A stretch of DNA of 64,000 nucleotides from Cyrtodaria siliqua (GCA_037043455.1 JAWPHD010010223.1:31931-95930); one strand, 5' to 3'; shown: positions 13,401 through 23,529, counted from the first letter of the stretch. The notes: generated from the sequence alone by a model not told the origin. Numbers and translations are program-made.

Positions 13401-16400
13401 TCCACTATTCAGACATACTATTCACTATTCAGACATACTATCCACTATCCACTATTCAGACATACAATCCACTATTCAGACATACAATCCACTATTCAGA
13501 CATACTATCCACTATTAAGACATACTATCCACTATTCAGACATACTATTCACTATTCAGACATACTATCCACTATTCAGACATACTATCTACTATTCAGA
13601 CATACTATCCACATACTATCCACTATTCAGTCCACTATTCAGACATACAATCCACTATTCAGACATACTATCCACTATTCAGACATACTATCCACTGTTC
13701 AGACAATCCACTATTCAGACATACTATCCACTATTCAGACATACTATCTACTATTCAGACATACTATCCACATACTATCCACTATTCAGTCCACTATTCA
13801 GACATACAATCCACTATTCAGACATACTATCCACTATTCAGACATACTATCCACTGTTCAGACAATCCACTATTCAGACATACTATCAACATACTATCCA
13901 CTATTCAGACATACTATCCACTATTCAAACATACAATCCACTATTCAGACATACAATCCACTATTCAGACATACTATCCACTATTCAGACATACTATCCA
14001 CATACTATCCACTATTCAGTCCACTATTCAGACATACAATCCACTATTCAGACATACTATCCACTATTCAGACATACTATCCACTATTCAGTCCACTATT
14101 CAGACATACAATCCACTATTCAGACATACTATCCACTATTCAGACATACTATCCACTATTCAGACATACTATCCACTGTTCAGACAATCCACTATTCAGA
14201 CATACTATCAACATACTATCCACTATTCAGACATACTATCCACTATTCAAACATACAATCCACTATTCAGACATACAATCCACTATTCAGACATACTATC
14301 CACTATTCAGACATACTATCCACATACTATCCACTATTCAGTCCACTATTCAGACATACAATCCACTATTCAGACATACTATCCACTATTCAGACATACT
14401 ATCCACTATTCAGTCCACTATTCAGACATACAATCCACTATTCAGACATACTATCCACTATTCAGACATACTATCCACTATTCAGACATACTATCCACTG
14501 TTCAGACAATCCACTATTCAGACATACTATCAACATACTATCCACTATTCAGACATACTATCCACTATTCAAACATACAATCCACTATTCAGACATACAA
14601 TCCACTATTCAGACATACTATCCACTATTCAGACATACTATCCACATACTATCCACTATTCAGTCCACTATTCAGACATACAATCCACTATTCAGACATA
14701 CTATCCACTATTAAGACAATCCACTATTCAGACAATCCACTATTCAGACATAATATCCACTATTCAGACATACTATCCACTATTCAGACATACTATCCAC
14801 ATACTATCCACTATTCAGTCCACTATTCAGACATACTATCCACTATTCAGACATACAATCCACTATTCAGACATACTATCCACTATTCAGACATACTATC
14901 CACTGTTCAGACAATCCACTATTCAGACATACTATCCACATACTATCCACTATTCAGTCCACTATTCAGACATACTATCCACTATTCAGACATACTATCC
15001 CCTATTCAGACAATCCACTATTCAGACATACTATCCACTATTCAGACAATCCACTATTCAGACATACTATCCACTATTCAGACATACTATCCACTGTTCA
15101 GACAATCCACTATTCAGACATACTATCCACATACTATCCACTATTCAGTCCACTATTCAGACATACTATCCACTATTCAGACATACAATCCACTATTCAG
15201 ACAATCCACTATTCAGACATACTATCCACTATTCAGACAATCCACTATTCAGACATACTATCCACTATTCAGACATACTATCCACTATTCAGACATACTA
15301 TCCACATACTATCCACTATTCAGACATACTATCCACTATTCAACATACTATCCACTATTCAGACATACTATCCACTATTCAAACATACAATCCACTATTC
15401 AGACATACTATCCACTATCCACACATACAATCCACTGTTCAGACATACTATCCACTATTCAGACATACTATCCACTATCCAGACATACTATCCACTATTC
15501 AGACATACAATCCACTATTCAGACATACTATCCACTATTCAGACATACTATCCACTATTCAGACAATCCACTATTCAGACATACTATCCACTATTCAGAC
15601 AATCCACTATTCAGACATACTATCCACTATTCAGACAATCCACTATTCAGACATACAATCCACTATTCAGACAATCCACTATTCAGACATACTATCCACT
15701 ATTCAGACAATCCACTATTCAGACATACTATCCACTATTCAGACATACTATCCACATACTATCCACTATTCAGACATACTATCCACTATTCAACATACTA
15801 TCCACTATTCAGACATACTATCCACTATTCAAACATACAATCCACTATTCAGACATACAATCCACTATTCAAACATACAATCCACTATTCAGACATACTA
15901 TCCACTGTTCAGACAATCCACTATTCAGACATACTATCCACTATTCAGACAATCCACTATTCAGACATACTATCCACTATTCAGACATACTATCCACTAT
16001 TCAGACATACTATCCACTATTCAAACATACAATCCACTATTCAGACATGCAATCCACTATTCAGACATACTATCCACTATTCAAACATACAATCCACTAT
16101 TCAGACATACAATCCACTATTCAGACATACTATCCACTATTCAAACATACTATCCACTATTCAGACAATCCACTATTCAGATATACTATCCACTGTTCAG
16201 AGATACTATCCACTATTCAGACATACTATCCACTATCCAGACATACTATCTACTATTCAGACATACAATCCACTATTCAGACATACAATCCACTATTCAG
16301 ACATACTATCCACTATTCAAACATACTATCCACATACTATCCACTATTCAGACATAATATCCACTATTCAGACATACTATCCACATACTATCCACTATTC

Positions 16401-19400
16401 AGTCCACTATTCAGACATACAATCCACTATTCAGACATACTATCCACTATTCAGAAATACTATCCACTGTTCAGACAATCCACTATTCAGACATACTATC
16501 CACTATTCAGACAATCCACTAATCAGACATACTATCCACTATTCAGACATACTATCCACTATTCAGACATACTTTCCACATACTATCCACTATTCAGTCC
16601 ACTATTCAGACATACTATCCACTATTCAGACATACTATCCACATACTATCCACTATTCAGACCACTATTCAGACATACAATCCACATACTATCCACTATT
16701 CAGTCCACTATTCAGACATACTATCCACATACTATCCACTATTCAGTCCACTATTCAGACATACTATCCACTATTCAGACATACTATCCACATACTATCC
16801 ACTATTCAGTCCACTATTCAGACATACAATCCACTATTCAGACATACTATCCACTATTCAGACATACTATCCACTGTTCAGACAATCCACTATTCAGACA
16901 TACTATCCACTATTCAGACAATCCACTATTCAGACAATCCACTATTCAGACATACTATCCACTATTCAGACATACTATCCACTATTCAGACATACTATCC
17001 ACTATTCAGACATACAATCCACTATTCAGACATACTATCCACTATTCAAACATACTATCCACTATTCAGACAATCCACTATTCAGACATACAATCCACTG
17101 TTCAGAGATACTATCCACTATTCAGACATACTATCCACTATCCAGACATACTATCCACTATTCAGACATACAATCCACTATTCAGACATACAATCCACTA
17201 TTCAGACATACTATCCACTATTCAGACATACTATCCACATACTATCCACTATTCAGACATACTATCCACTATTCAGACATACAATCCACTAGTCAGACAA
17301 TCCACTATTCAACATACTATCCACTATTCAGACATACTATCCACTATTCAGGCATACAATCCACTATTCAGATAAACTATCCACTATTCAGACATACTAT
17401 CCACTATTCAGACAATCCACTATTCAGGCATACAATCAACTATTCAGACATTCAGACATACTATCCACTATTCAGACATACACTCCACTATTCAGACATA
17501 CTATCCACTGTTCAGACATACAATCCACTATTCAGACTATCCACTTTTCAGACATACTATCCACTATTCAGACATACAATCCACTATTCAGACATACAAT
17601 CAACTATTCAGACATACTATCCACTATTCAGACATACAATCCACTATTCAGACATACTACCCACTATACAGACAATCCACTATTCAGATATACAATCCAC
17701 TATTCAGTCATACTATCCACTATTCAGACATACAATCCACTATTCAGACATACTATCCACTGTTCAGACAATCCACTATTCAGACATACAATCCACTATT
17801 CAGACATACTATCCACTATTCAGACATACTATCCACTATTCAGACATACAATCCACTATTCAGACAATCCATTATTCAGACATACAATCCACTATTCAGT
17901 CATACTATCCACTATTCAGACATACTATCCACTATTCAGACATACAATCCACTATTCAGACATACTATCCACTATTCAGACATACAATCCACTATTCAGA
18001 CAATCCATTATTCAGACATACAATCCACTATTCAGTCATACTATCCACTATTCAGACATACAATCCACTATTCAGACATACTATCCACTGTTCAGACAAT
18101 CCACTATTCAGACATACAATCCACTATTCAGACATACGATCCACTATTCAGACATACTATCCACTATTCAGACAATCCATTATTCAGACATACAATCCAC
18201 TATTCAGACATACTATCCACTATTCAGACATACAATCCACTATTCAGACAATCCATTATTCAGACATACAATCCACTATTCAGTCATACTATCCACTATT
18301 CAGACATACAATCCACTATTCAGACATACTATCCACTGTTCAGACAATCCACTATTCAGACATACAATCCACTATTCAGACATACGATCCACTATTCAGA
18401 CATACTATCCACTATTCAGACATACTATCCACTGTTCAGACAATCCACTATTCAGACATACAATCCACTATTCAGACATACTATCCACTATTCAGACATA
18501 CAATCCACTATTCAGACATACAATCAACTATTCAGACATTCAGACACACTATCCACTATTCAGACATACAATCCACTATTCAGAAATACTATCCACTATT
18601 CAGACATTCAGACATACTATCCACTATTCAGACATACTATCCACTATTTAGACATACTATCCACTATTCAGACATACAATCCACTATTCAGAAATACTAT
18701 CCACTATTCAGACATACAATCCACTATTCAGACAATCCACTATTCAGACATACAATCCACTATTTAGTCATACTATCCACTATTCAGACATACTATCCAC
18801 TATTCAGACAATCCACTATTCAGACATACTATCCACTATTCAGACATTCAATCCACTATTCAGACATACTATCCACTATTCAGACATACAATCCACTATT
18901 CAGACAATCCACTATTCAGACATACTATCCACTATTCAGACATTCAATCCACTATTCAGACATACTATCCACTATTCAGAAATACTATCCACTATTCAGA
19001 CATACAATCCACTATTCAGAAATACTATCCACTATTCAGACAATCCACTATTCAGACATACAATCCACTATTCAGTCATACTATCCACTATTCAGACATA
19101 CTATCCACTATTCAGACATACTATCCACTATTCAGACATACTATCCACTATTCAGACATACTATCCACTATTCAGACATTCAATCCACTATTCAGACATA
19201 CTATCCACTATTCAGACATACAATCCACTATTCAGACATACTATCCACTATTCAGACATACTATCCACTATTCAGACATACAATCCACTATTCAGACATA
19301 CTATCCACTATTCAGACATACTATCCACTATTCAGAAATACTATCCACTATTTAGACATACAATCCACTATTCAGACAATCCACTATTCAGACATACAAT

Positions 19401-22400
19401 CCACTATTCAGTCATACTATCCACTATTCAGACATACTATCCACTATTCAGACATTCAATCCACTATTCAGACATACTATCCACTATTCAGAAATACTAT
19501 CCACTATTCAGACATACAATCTACTATTCAGACATACTATCCACTATTCAGACATACTATCCACTATTCAGACATACAATCCACTATTCAGACATACTAT
19601 CCACTATTCAGACATACTATCCACTATTCAGAAATACTATCCACTATTTAGACATACAATCCACTATTCAGACAATCCACTATTCAGACATACAATCCAC
19701 TATTCAGTCATACTATCCACTATTCAGACATACTATCCACTATTCAGACATACAATCCACTATTCAGACATTCAATCCACTATTCAGACATACAATCCAC
19801 TATTCAGAAATACTATCCACTATTTAGACATACAATCCACTATTCAGACAATCCACTATTCAGACATACAATCCACTATTCAGTCATACTATCCACTATT
19901 CAGACATACTATCCACTATTCAGACATTCAATCCACTATTCAGACATACTATCCACTATTCAGAAATACTATCCACTATTCAGACATACAATCTACTATT
20001 CAGACATACTATCCACTATTCAGACATACTATCCACTATTCAGACAATCCACTATTCAGACATACTATCAACTGGACCATCGCGGTGGGGTAACACAAAC
20101 TTACATAGGTCCTCCATGGAGGCAGCACCAAAGTCCTGTCTATTTCTTTAGCAAAGGCCATCCCTCGAAAGTGATCTACTTGGTTTCCAAATCGGCCTGG
20201 AAATATATGGAAAAAAATACATGATTTTTTTTAATAAATTTAATAATTATTGTCTGATTTTTTTGCACGTGTTAAATGGACACACGCAACACACGGCAAT
20301 CTGTCAGGTTTATCAAGCTTTACAATTAGCACCTCGATTTATCTGAACTGAATTGAATTGAATTGGGGTTTTACGGCGCACCAACACAAGAAAGGTTATA
20401 TGGTGCCAAACAGGAATGAACATGCCAGGCTCATCTTCCATTTACATCTAGATAAAATATGGAGAATGGGCCTAGAACCTTATCACCTGCAGACCTGCAG
20501 AAATGCTGCAAAGTTATGTAGTAAAACTAATGGGACGACACAAGTTTAAAAAATAAATAGATTGTTGTATGTCCCTATAACAGCTGGATTTTCCATAGTT
20601 TATTGTTGTTGATGGTGACTGAGTCCATCAGAGAGAGAGAGAGTTTGGGGATGGGGAACAGGAAGTGATGCAGACGTGCTGGAATACGTATGTATTTTGG
20701 AACTAAAACTGTATCAATAAGTGTATCGCAACTATCTATCATACCAAAAAGGTCCAATACATTTCAAGTTGCATTACATGACATTACGTTGTCAAAGTAT
20801 TAACTTTCATACCCCATCCAACCCCTTCTCCAAGAAACGAACATGGGGTTGGCTGGAGTATGAAATAAAACCTTAATTTTGGTTTAAAAAGTTTGCATAT
20901 CGTAAAATTAAAACATTTAATAGGTAATTTTAAAAGGTTATCGCATTATTTCAGTAAAGAATATCTTTATTCGCGTTTTATTGTCGAAATATCTGTTATA
21001 AAATACTGCTAAATATACGCTTTCCCATCGCTTAATGGAGTTAAGGCGGTACCACATAATGATAAAACACAATATAACACAATATAATATAGACAGAACA
21101 AAAAAAAAATGCGGGTTACTGAATATTTCTGTAGTAACTGCACACAAAGGCAAACCTTGCATTATTTTAAATTACTTTTTATAAAAAGCAAAGTATATCG
21201 AGTGAAAAAAGGTCAGCAAGTTTTTGTTGCACCCTGGAAATAATACATTTTTGGTTGTAAAATCAAGTAACTACTGCAATAGACACAATATTTTATTAAA
21301 CACACATCAATAACAGTCGAACATCTTAATGACTAATAAATGAAAGTAGGGGTCAAGCCTGTAAAGTCCCAAAATGACTGTATATCCTGTATACAGTATT
21401 ATTTCATCCCAAAAACTGACCAATCAGTGACCAGAAATAAGACATACCTAATACATTCGTTCTTTATCCTTATGTTCAACCAAGTTTACTGTTAAAATTA
21501 AGGTATCTTCAGTGTGATTCTTTTAAATCCCTACATAGTTCATGCACATTCATGCAAATTGATTCAATATATGTATCTTTCAAAATAGAAATCTTGAAAA
21601 TTGTCTTTTTAATCGGACAAAGATTTTTATTTTACTATAGAACCTAAGAATAAAAACCAAGTAACACAAATTTAATCACCTACGGATATTGAGACAAATC
21701 TAAACAACTCTGCAATGAAAAATGACGAATTGAGTCACTTCGGTTAAACAGCCACAGGCAAAACCTACACAACCGACTCCAAAACTGATTTAATATGTTT
21801 ATTTGAACAGCAATGACATAGTGGATTTTAGCAGCGAAATATAACTGCATAACATAAACTACAGCTTGGGAACGTAGCAACACATTTTTATATTTTCGAT
21901 AATCCACTAGCATTATTACATTCCCAAGCCATGATAGGTTACGTGATAAATCAACTAAATCCTTTTAAGGCCTTAATAATTTTTATTGACTTTCGCCTAA
22001 TGTCAAATGATGTAACAACATGTTCCAAATTAATCTAATCTACCATAACTTATTAGGCCAAATAAAATAATATGTGTGGTTCAGGTAACACTGGCAAAAA
22101 AATAGGATTGGTAGGTAGGCTTTTTTTCCCCTCAATAATGAATTCAATTCTGATAATGAATTACTATACCTTGAGTTCGATTTTTTTGCATTATCAACAA
22201 TTTTTTTTTTTTATATTTTTTTTATATATATATATTTTTTTAATTTTTGCATAATTTTTTTTAGGGTCGGCCCCTTAAAATAGGGTCGGTCGGGTTACTT
22301 ACCTGAACCACACATATTTTTTTAATGTGGCCTTACATTATTACAAACTGCTCACGCAGAAATAATAGAACTTATTATGTAAATATCACATCCTCTTGAG

Positions 22401-23529
22401 GATGCCAGTGGATATTATCAACCCGAGAATGTAATGTCAACCGAGGCGATAACAGAGTTTGACATTATCATTTCGAGAGTTGATAATATCCACTGGCACC
22501 CTCGAGGATGTGATATTTATTTTATTATACCGAACAAATATATACTCCTAATATACTCCTATCTCCCCGTGTGGTTGCCGGGGTAGAATACAACCACTGC
22601 AAACACACCGTCACATGCAGAGGGGTAGGACGCCCCCCATTCATATTCATTTTATCATTTTTTGTTCATGCTAATTAAAAGTCTTCATCATGACCCCTGC
22701 ATTGTTTCAGGTGCAATCTCGCTCAAATCACTAATAGCAGTGGCAGAAAAACAATAAACGTGGCTCCAGCGTAAATGGAGTGTCTACAATAGAATTTGCA
22801 GCAACTCTGCAGTCCAGGGTGAGAAGGTCTAGGCCCATTCTCTATATTTTATCTCGATGTACATGGAGGATGAGCCTGGCATGTTCATGCCTGTAAGGGG
22901 GGCTGGCGTGGCGCAGTCGGTAGCGCGGCGGATTTGTAACCGGAGGTCCCGGGTTCAATCCTCCGTGGTGCCACTGAGTTCCGTCGGTGTGTTCTTGGGC
23001 AAGACACTTTACCTTAGCCTCGTCCGTCGGATGGGGACGTAAACCGGGCAGTCCCGTGTATCGGTCTATCCTCCGAGCATGTTAAAGAACCATAGGAATC
23101 TATTCGATAATAAGAGCAGGGCAGGTTCCCGGATTCCTATGAATCCTTCCCCTCTCTCTGGGGCGGCTCTAAATAACCTATACTGTGTTGATGAGCCGTT
23201 AAACAACATTCAATTCAATTCATGCCTGTTAGGTGCCATATCACCTTTCATGTGTTGGTGTGCCTTAAAACCCAATTCAATTTAATTATACTCCTATCAC
23301 CCGCTATGATGCGTTGATGGTGATAGCGTGAAATATCAACCCAGCAGGGTATAGGGATTTTACATGGAGTGTTTACAGTGAGGTATAATAATACATATTA
23401 TTACATATTACCCATGCAGAGGCAGAATAAGATGTATCCCCTATCATCCCATGCGTGTTTGACTCCCGACTCCTCAGATACGACAAGCCCCAGACAAAGC
23501 AGCCACAGACAGCAACACACTTTCACCAT
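1258..23529 (-). CDS. POFUT1: GDP-fucose protein O-fucosyltransferase 1, eight-exon gene (overview)
   Basis: The enzyme transfers fucose from GDP-fucose to Ser/Thr in EGF-like repeats (Notch and its ligands) in the ER lumen. Joining 23529-23412, 20196-20105, 9521-9353, 7580-7481, 6141-5946, 4846-4725, 2304-2199 and 1431-1258 gives an uninterrupted 358-residue protein. Every junction is GT-AG and the phases are 1,0,1,2,0,2,0. Visible features: signal peptide about 1-18; FCLCMGRFGNQ near 35-45, where the human enzyme has [20 protein letters not shown] at 127-135; GIHLRNG at 216-222 with the catalytic-type Arg220; ASPQC ending at Cys243; and [17 protein letters not shown] near 320-334. Cysteines 36, 38, 114, 122, 229, 243, 257 and 329 match the family's disulfide positions. 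The human protein is 388 residues; this one is shorter after exon 2 and at the C terminus, where no KDEL-like signal is seen. No frame break was found, so the gene looks functional. Confidence 0.94.
1583..1932 (+). mobile_element. MITE family B, TIR ATTCATAATTTTG
   Basis: This is a 350-bp element in POFUT1 intron 7. It starts ATTCATAATTTTG and ends with the inverse, AAAATTATGAAT. It is homologous to 29758-30126 (opposite orientation, both TIRs present) and 21409-21725 (left end missing). Shared interior: 'aactgaccaatcagtgacc' and 'ttactgttaaaattaaggta'. There is no coding capacity, so it is probably a non-autonomous DNA transposon. The superfamily is unassigned. Confidence 0.75.
2031..2155 (-). 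repeat. SINE family B, 3' fragment
   Basis: This is the reverse complement of the 3' body of the SINE at 28248-28527, including 'ttggtgcgactataaaatcc'-like tail and 'gcccgtgcatgaaaatt'. The tRNA-like head is missing, as expected for a 5'-truncated SINE. It sits in POFUT1 intron 7, about 45 bp beyond the exon 7 donor. Confidence 0.75.
2199..2304 (-). CDS. POFUT1: POFUT1 exon 7
   Basis: The exon encodes residues 266 (split) to 301, ending ...EYK in phase 0. The key block is [15 protein letters not shown], the family's YVATDS-type motif in the nucleotide-sugar binding half. The acceptor is TTCACAG and the donor AAG|GTATAA. Its first base completes an Arg codon begun in exon 6, which fixed the exon 6 donor choice. 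Confidence 0.92.
2850..3067. mobile_element. Small inverted-repeat element in POFUT1 intron 7
   Basis: Inverted ends 'tttgtttgctgtttcc' (2851) and 'ggaaacagcaaataaac' (about 3050) bound 218 bp holding GGTAGG motifs and poly-A/poly-T. It looks like a degraded MITE. No second copy was found in the window. Confidence 0.5.
3068..3852. other. Intronic DNA, nothing recognised
   Basis: This part of POFUT1 intron 6 (4724-2305) is AT-rich, with no exon or clear repeat seen. Confidence 0.5.
3975..4127. mobile_element. Foldback element, copy 1
   Basis: The arms pair around 4040-4050: 'ggaattccaaccc', 'tataattgtttt' and 'atcggaacc' are mirrored by 'ggttccgat', 'aaaacaattata' and 'gggttggaattcc', and the outer ends 'atcatgggta' by 'tacccatga'. 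It would form a roughly 70-bp stem with a short loop and resembles a foldback MITE. Confidence 0.75.
4363..4515. mobile_element. Foldback element, copy 2
   Basis: This is the same foldback as at 3975-4127, 388 bp further on. It was carried by the tandem duplication rather than by a separate insertion. Confidence 0.75.
4725..4846 (-). CDS. POFUT1: POFUT1 exon 6
   Basis: The exon encodes residues 226-265 plus two bases of an Arg codon. It starts [18 protein letters not shown], matching the family's ACEHV...ASPQC block with two disulfide cysteines, and ends CFPSTQQVL. The acceptor is TTTTAAG. Two donors four bases apart were possible; AAG|GTTGGT was chosen because only it keeps frame with exon 7. 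Confidence 0.9.
5034..5308 (+). mobile_element. MITE family A copy 1, TIR CATTACGTGGTCC
   Basis: This is one of four copies: 5034-5308, 20782-21061, 37859-38114 and 42127-42373. Ends follow CATTACGTGGTCC...GGACCACGTAATG. The interior shares 'gccttaattccattaagcg', 'ttttacaatatgcaa' and a 'ccatccaa...ggtatgaa' block. There is no ORF. This copy lies in POFUT1 intron 5 and its left TIR is degenerate. Confidence 0.8.
5525..5690 (+). repeat. Dispersed repeat shared with 25040-25230
   Basis: The two segments share 'ggtaagatgaa.atgtgt', 'agttttatgaac', 'taggtcaaatactt' and 'gttaaagtgtgac'. The family is unknown and there is no coding potential. Confidence 0.6.
5946..6141 (-). CDS. POFUT1: POFUT1 exon 5
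   Basis: The exon encodes residues 161-225. It starts [20 protein letters not shown], strongly family-like, continues through LQKYLQWSD and ends in [12 protein letters not shown]. The HLR motif contains the catalytic-type arginine (Arg220), which contacts GDP-fucose in the family. The acceptor is TATTTCAG and the donor TGG|GTGAGT. Confidence 0.95.
6142..7480. other. POFUT1 intron 4, nothing further recognised
   Basis: This AT-rich intron has the donor CAG|GTATAC at 7480 and the acceptor at 6142. A near copy of the donor segment ('ggtatacctggttttccaag') occurs upstream of exon 4 coordinates at about 7359-7383, 'gtatacctggttttccaagattctggc'-like. A 3' fragment of exon 4 and its intron therefore appears to have been locally duplicated (see findings). 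Confidence 0.6.
7481..7580 (-). CDS. POFUT1: POFUT1 exon 4
   Basis: The exon encodes residues 127 (split Gly) to 160 (split Arg) and starts with [14 protein letters not shown], the family's GNPFGPFWD block. The acceptor is TGTGTAG and the donor CAG|GTATAC. Phases are 1 in and 2 out. Confidence 0.93.
7581..9352. other. POFUT1 intron 3, nothing recognised
   Basis: This is AT-rich intronic sequence. The 8941-9110 stretch is more GC-rich, with 'ccctgg' and 'gagtac' motifs, but no open exon with splice sites in the expected phase was found, and the protein needs none here. Confidence 0.55.
9353..9521 (-). CDS. POFUT1: POFUT1 exon 3
   Basis: The exon encodes residues 71-126. [20 protein letters not shown] and the following LAEDFM match the family's ...YFEVEPL.EYHRVI..DFM region. 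GNRTG at about 108-112 is an N-glycosylation sequon, and [12 protein letters not shown] carries a disulfide pair. The acceptor is TTTTCCAG and the donor AAAG|GTGATT. It begins in phase 0 and ends in phase 1. Confidence 0.94.
9607..10083. mobile_element. Long-TIR foldback MITE in POFUT1 intron 2
   Basis: Inverted ends of about 85 bp share 'acagtctattaaatcattt' and 'tcattac.caatg'. The centre (9840-9905) has three to four 22-bp repeats of 'gctattatgatgtcac' type. It lies 86 bp from the exon 3 acceptor. Its only ORF spans the internal repeats and is not gene-like. Confidence 0.75.
10149..10203. other. Short hairpin
   Basis: 'cgatattcaatacctgagaa' is mirrored by 'ttctcaggtttgaattga' with a seven-base loop. 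It may be part of another degraded element. The function is unknown. Confidence 0.45.
10204..10719. other. POFUT1 intron 2 spacer with poly-A tract
   Basis: It contains CA/CAG-rich low-complexity sequence (10370-10550) and a poly-A run at 10683-10702. No exon was recognised. Confidence 0.5.
10720..10890 (-). repeat. SINE family A, 3' fragment
   Basis: On the minus strand it matches the 3' half of the SINE at 22895-23218: 'catgttaaagaa', 'tagggcagg', 'ctctctctggag', 'ggctctaaataac' and a tail of ATTCA repeats. The tRNA head is absent. Confidence 0.75.
11085..11335 (-). repeat. SINE family A, truncated by the satellite
   Basis: The minus-strand copy has the family tail, the 'ctctctctggg' and 'cattaaataacc' body, and a B-box-like GGTTCGAGCC (about 11322-11331). 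The tRNA-like A-box region is missing because the satellite begins at that point. The SINE thus marks the left edge of the array. Confidence 0.75.
11334..20074. repeat. 8.7-kb satellite of a 20-bp unit, in POFUT1 intron 2
   Basis: The main unit is CCACTATTCAGACATACTAT, with a common ...ACAAT variant and shorter 16-bp, 12-bp and 11-bp units. There are several hundred units. Local order differs. At 11.3-13.5 kb, 'tcaactattcagt' plus 'ccactattcag' pairs are frequent. Around 13.7-14.6 kb there is a 322-bp higher-order repeat (the marker 'ccactgttcag' at 13851, 14173 and 14495). From 17.7 to 20.0 kb, blocks contain 'gtcatac', 'gaaatac' and 'tttagac' variants. The 20-mer has no stop codon in any plus-strand frame, so long plus ORFs (11239-13518 and 16047-17375) appear by chance. 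They read as a 20-residue repeat, are antisense to POFUT1 and are not annotated as genes. Confidence 0.97.
20105..20196 (-). CDS. POFUT1: POFUT1 exon 2
   Basis: The exon encodes residues 40 (split Gly) to 70: [20 protein letters not shown] followed by [11 protein letters not shown]. This is the family's N-terminal nucleotide-sugar block (GRFGNQ.DHF and PPW). The human N-glycosylation site at NRT is IDRT here. The acceptor is ATTTCCAG and the donor TAT|GTAAGT. The satellite starts 30 bp beyond the donor. The joined protein is some residues shorter after PPW than in human or fly, so a missed micro-exon in intron 2 cannot be excluded, though phases join well without one. Confidence 0.94.
20350..20520 (-). 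repeat. SINE family D
   Basis: On the minus strand it carries 'taggcccattctc', 'atattttatct', 'gatgagcctggcatgttcat', 'ggcaccatataacctttc', 'tgtgttggtgcgcc' and a tail of ATTCA repeats. It is homologous to the split copy at 22800-23290 and gives the uninterrupted version of that site. Confidence 0.75.
20782..21061 (-). mobile_element. MITE family A copy 2
   Basis: Reverse-orientation member of the CATTACGTGGTCC family, with the ends diverged (CATTACGTT...GGTACCACATAATG). It lies in POFUT1 intron 1. Confidence 0.75.
21206..21408 (+). repeat. Dispersed repeat E, copy 1
   Basis: It matches 62140-62347 over its full length: 'agcaagtttttg', 'caccctggaaataatacat', 'attttattaaacacacatca' and 'gtatacagtattatttcatc'. 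There is no ORF and no tRNA-like head. The origin is unknown. Confidence 0.75.
21409..21725 (+). mobile_element. MITE family B copy 2, left-truncated
   Basis: The interior matches 1583-1932 ('aaactgaccaatcagtgacc', 'gtttactgttaaaattaagg'). The left TIR is replaced by repeat E, suggesting one element landed in the other. Confidence 0.65.
22070..22317. mobile_element. MITE family C, 19-bp perfect TIRs
   Basis: ATATGTGTGGTTCAGGTAA at 22070-22088 is exactly inverted at 22299-22317. The interior is T-rich with 'gggtcgg' repeats and has no coding capacity. It lies in POFUT1 intron 1. Confidence 0.8.
22381..22518. mobile_element. Foldback hairpin family F, copy 1
   Basis: The arms 'aaatatcacatcc', 'gatgccagtggatattatc' and 'aatgtcaa' are mirrored by 'ttgacatt', 'gataatatccactggca' and 'ggatgtgatattt'. 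It is related to 43676-43784, and both are followed by 'tttattataccgaacaaat'. An end motif 'gtgaggtataataat' occurs at about 23379-23393 and 43955-43970, suggesting each hairpin is the left end of a larger TIR element. Confidence 0.7.
22800..23290 (+). repeat. SINE family D split by a SINE-A insertion
   Basis: The 5' half (22800-22894) and 3' half (23230-23290) align with the intact copy at 20350-20520. The gap is filled by SINE-A flanked by 11-bp direct repeats. Confidence 0.75.
22895..23218 (+). mobile_element. Full-length tRNA-derived SINE, family A
   Basis: The tRNA-like head has an A-box-like TGGCGCAGTCGG (about 22908) and a B-box GGTTCAATCC (about 22953). The body includes 'ttgggcaagacactttacc', a motif seen in many animal SINE central domains, then 'catgttaaagaacc' and 'ctctctctgggg', and a tail of ATTCA repeats. 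TSD TTCATGCCTGT lies at 22884-22894 and 23219-23229. Both pol III boxes are intact. It is transcribed opposite to POFUT1 and sits about 190 bp from exon 1. The ORFs over it are not genes. Confidence 0.88.
23412..23529 (-). CDS. POFUT1: POFUT1 exon 1
   Basis: The exon encodes residues 1-39 plus one base of Gly40. [18 protein letters not shown] is a hydrophobic signal peptide, followed by [20 protein letters not shown] and CMG, where vertebrate enzymes have ...GYLLYCPCMG. The donor is ATGG|GTAATA. The start at 23529 has a good context (GCCATGG). Two in-frame ATGs at 23547 and 23550 would add six or seven residues and still leave a signal peptide; the inner one was preferred for context. Confidence 0.92.

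Noticed and set aside
11239..13518. 759-codon plus-strand ORF
   Set aside because: It is the translation of the stop-free 20-bp satellite unit; frame cycles every unit and there is no non-repeat protein sequence except SINE-derived codons at the start.
16047..17375. 442-codon plus-strand ORF
   Set aside because: It is the same satellite artefact.
11334..20074. CRISPR-like array
   Set aside because: Repeats are contiguous without unique spacers, in an intron of an animal gene.
22903..22975. Possible tRNA gene
   Set aside because: The boxes are good, but it is the head of a SINE with body, tail and TSD.
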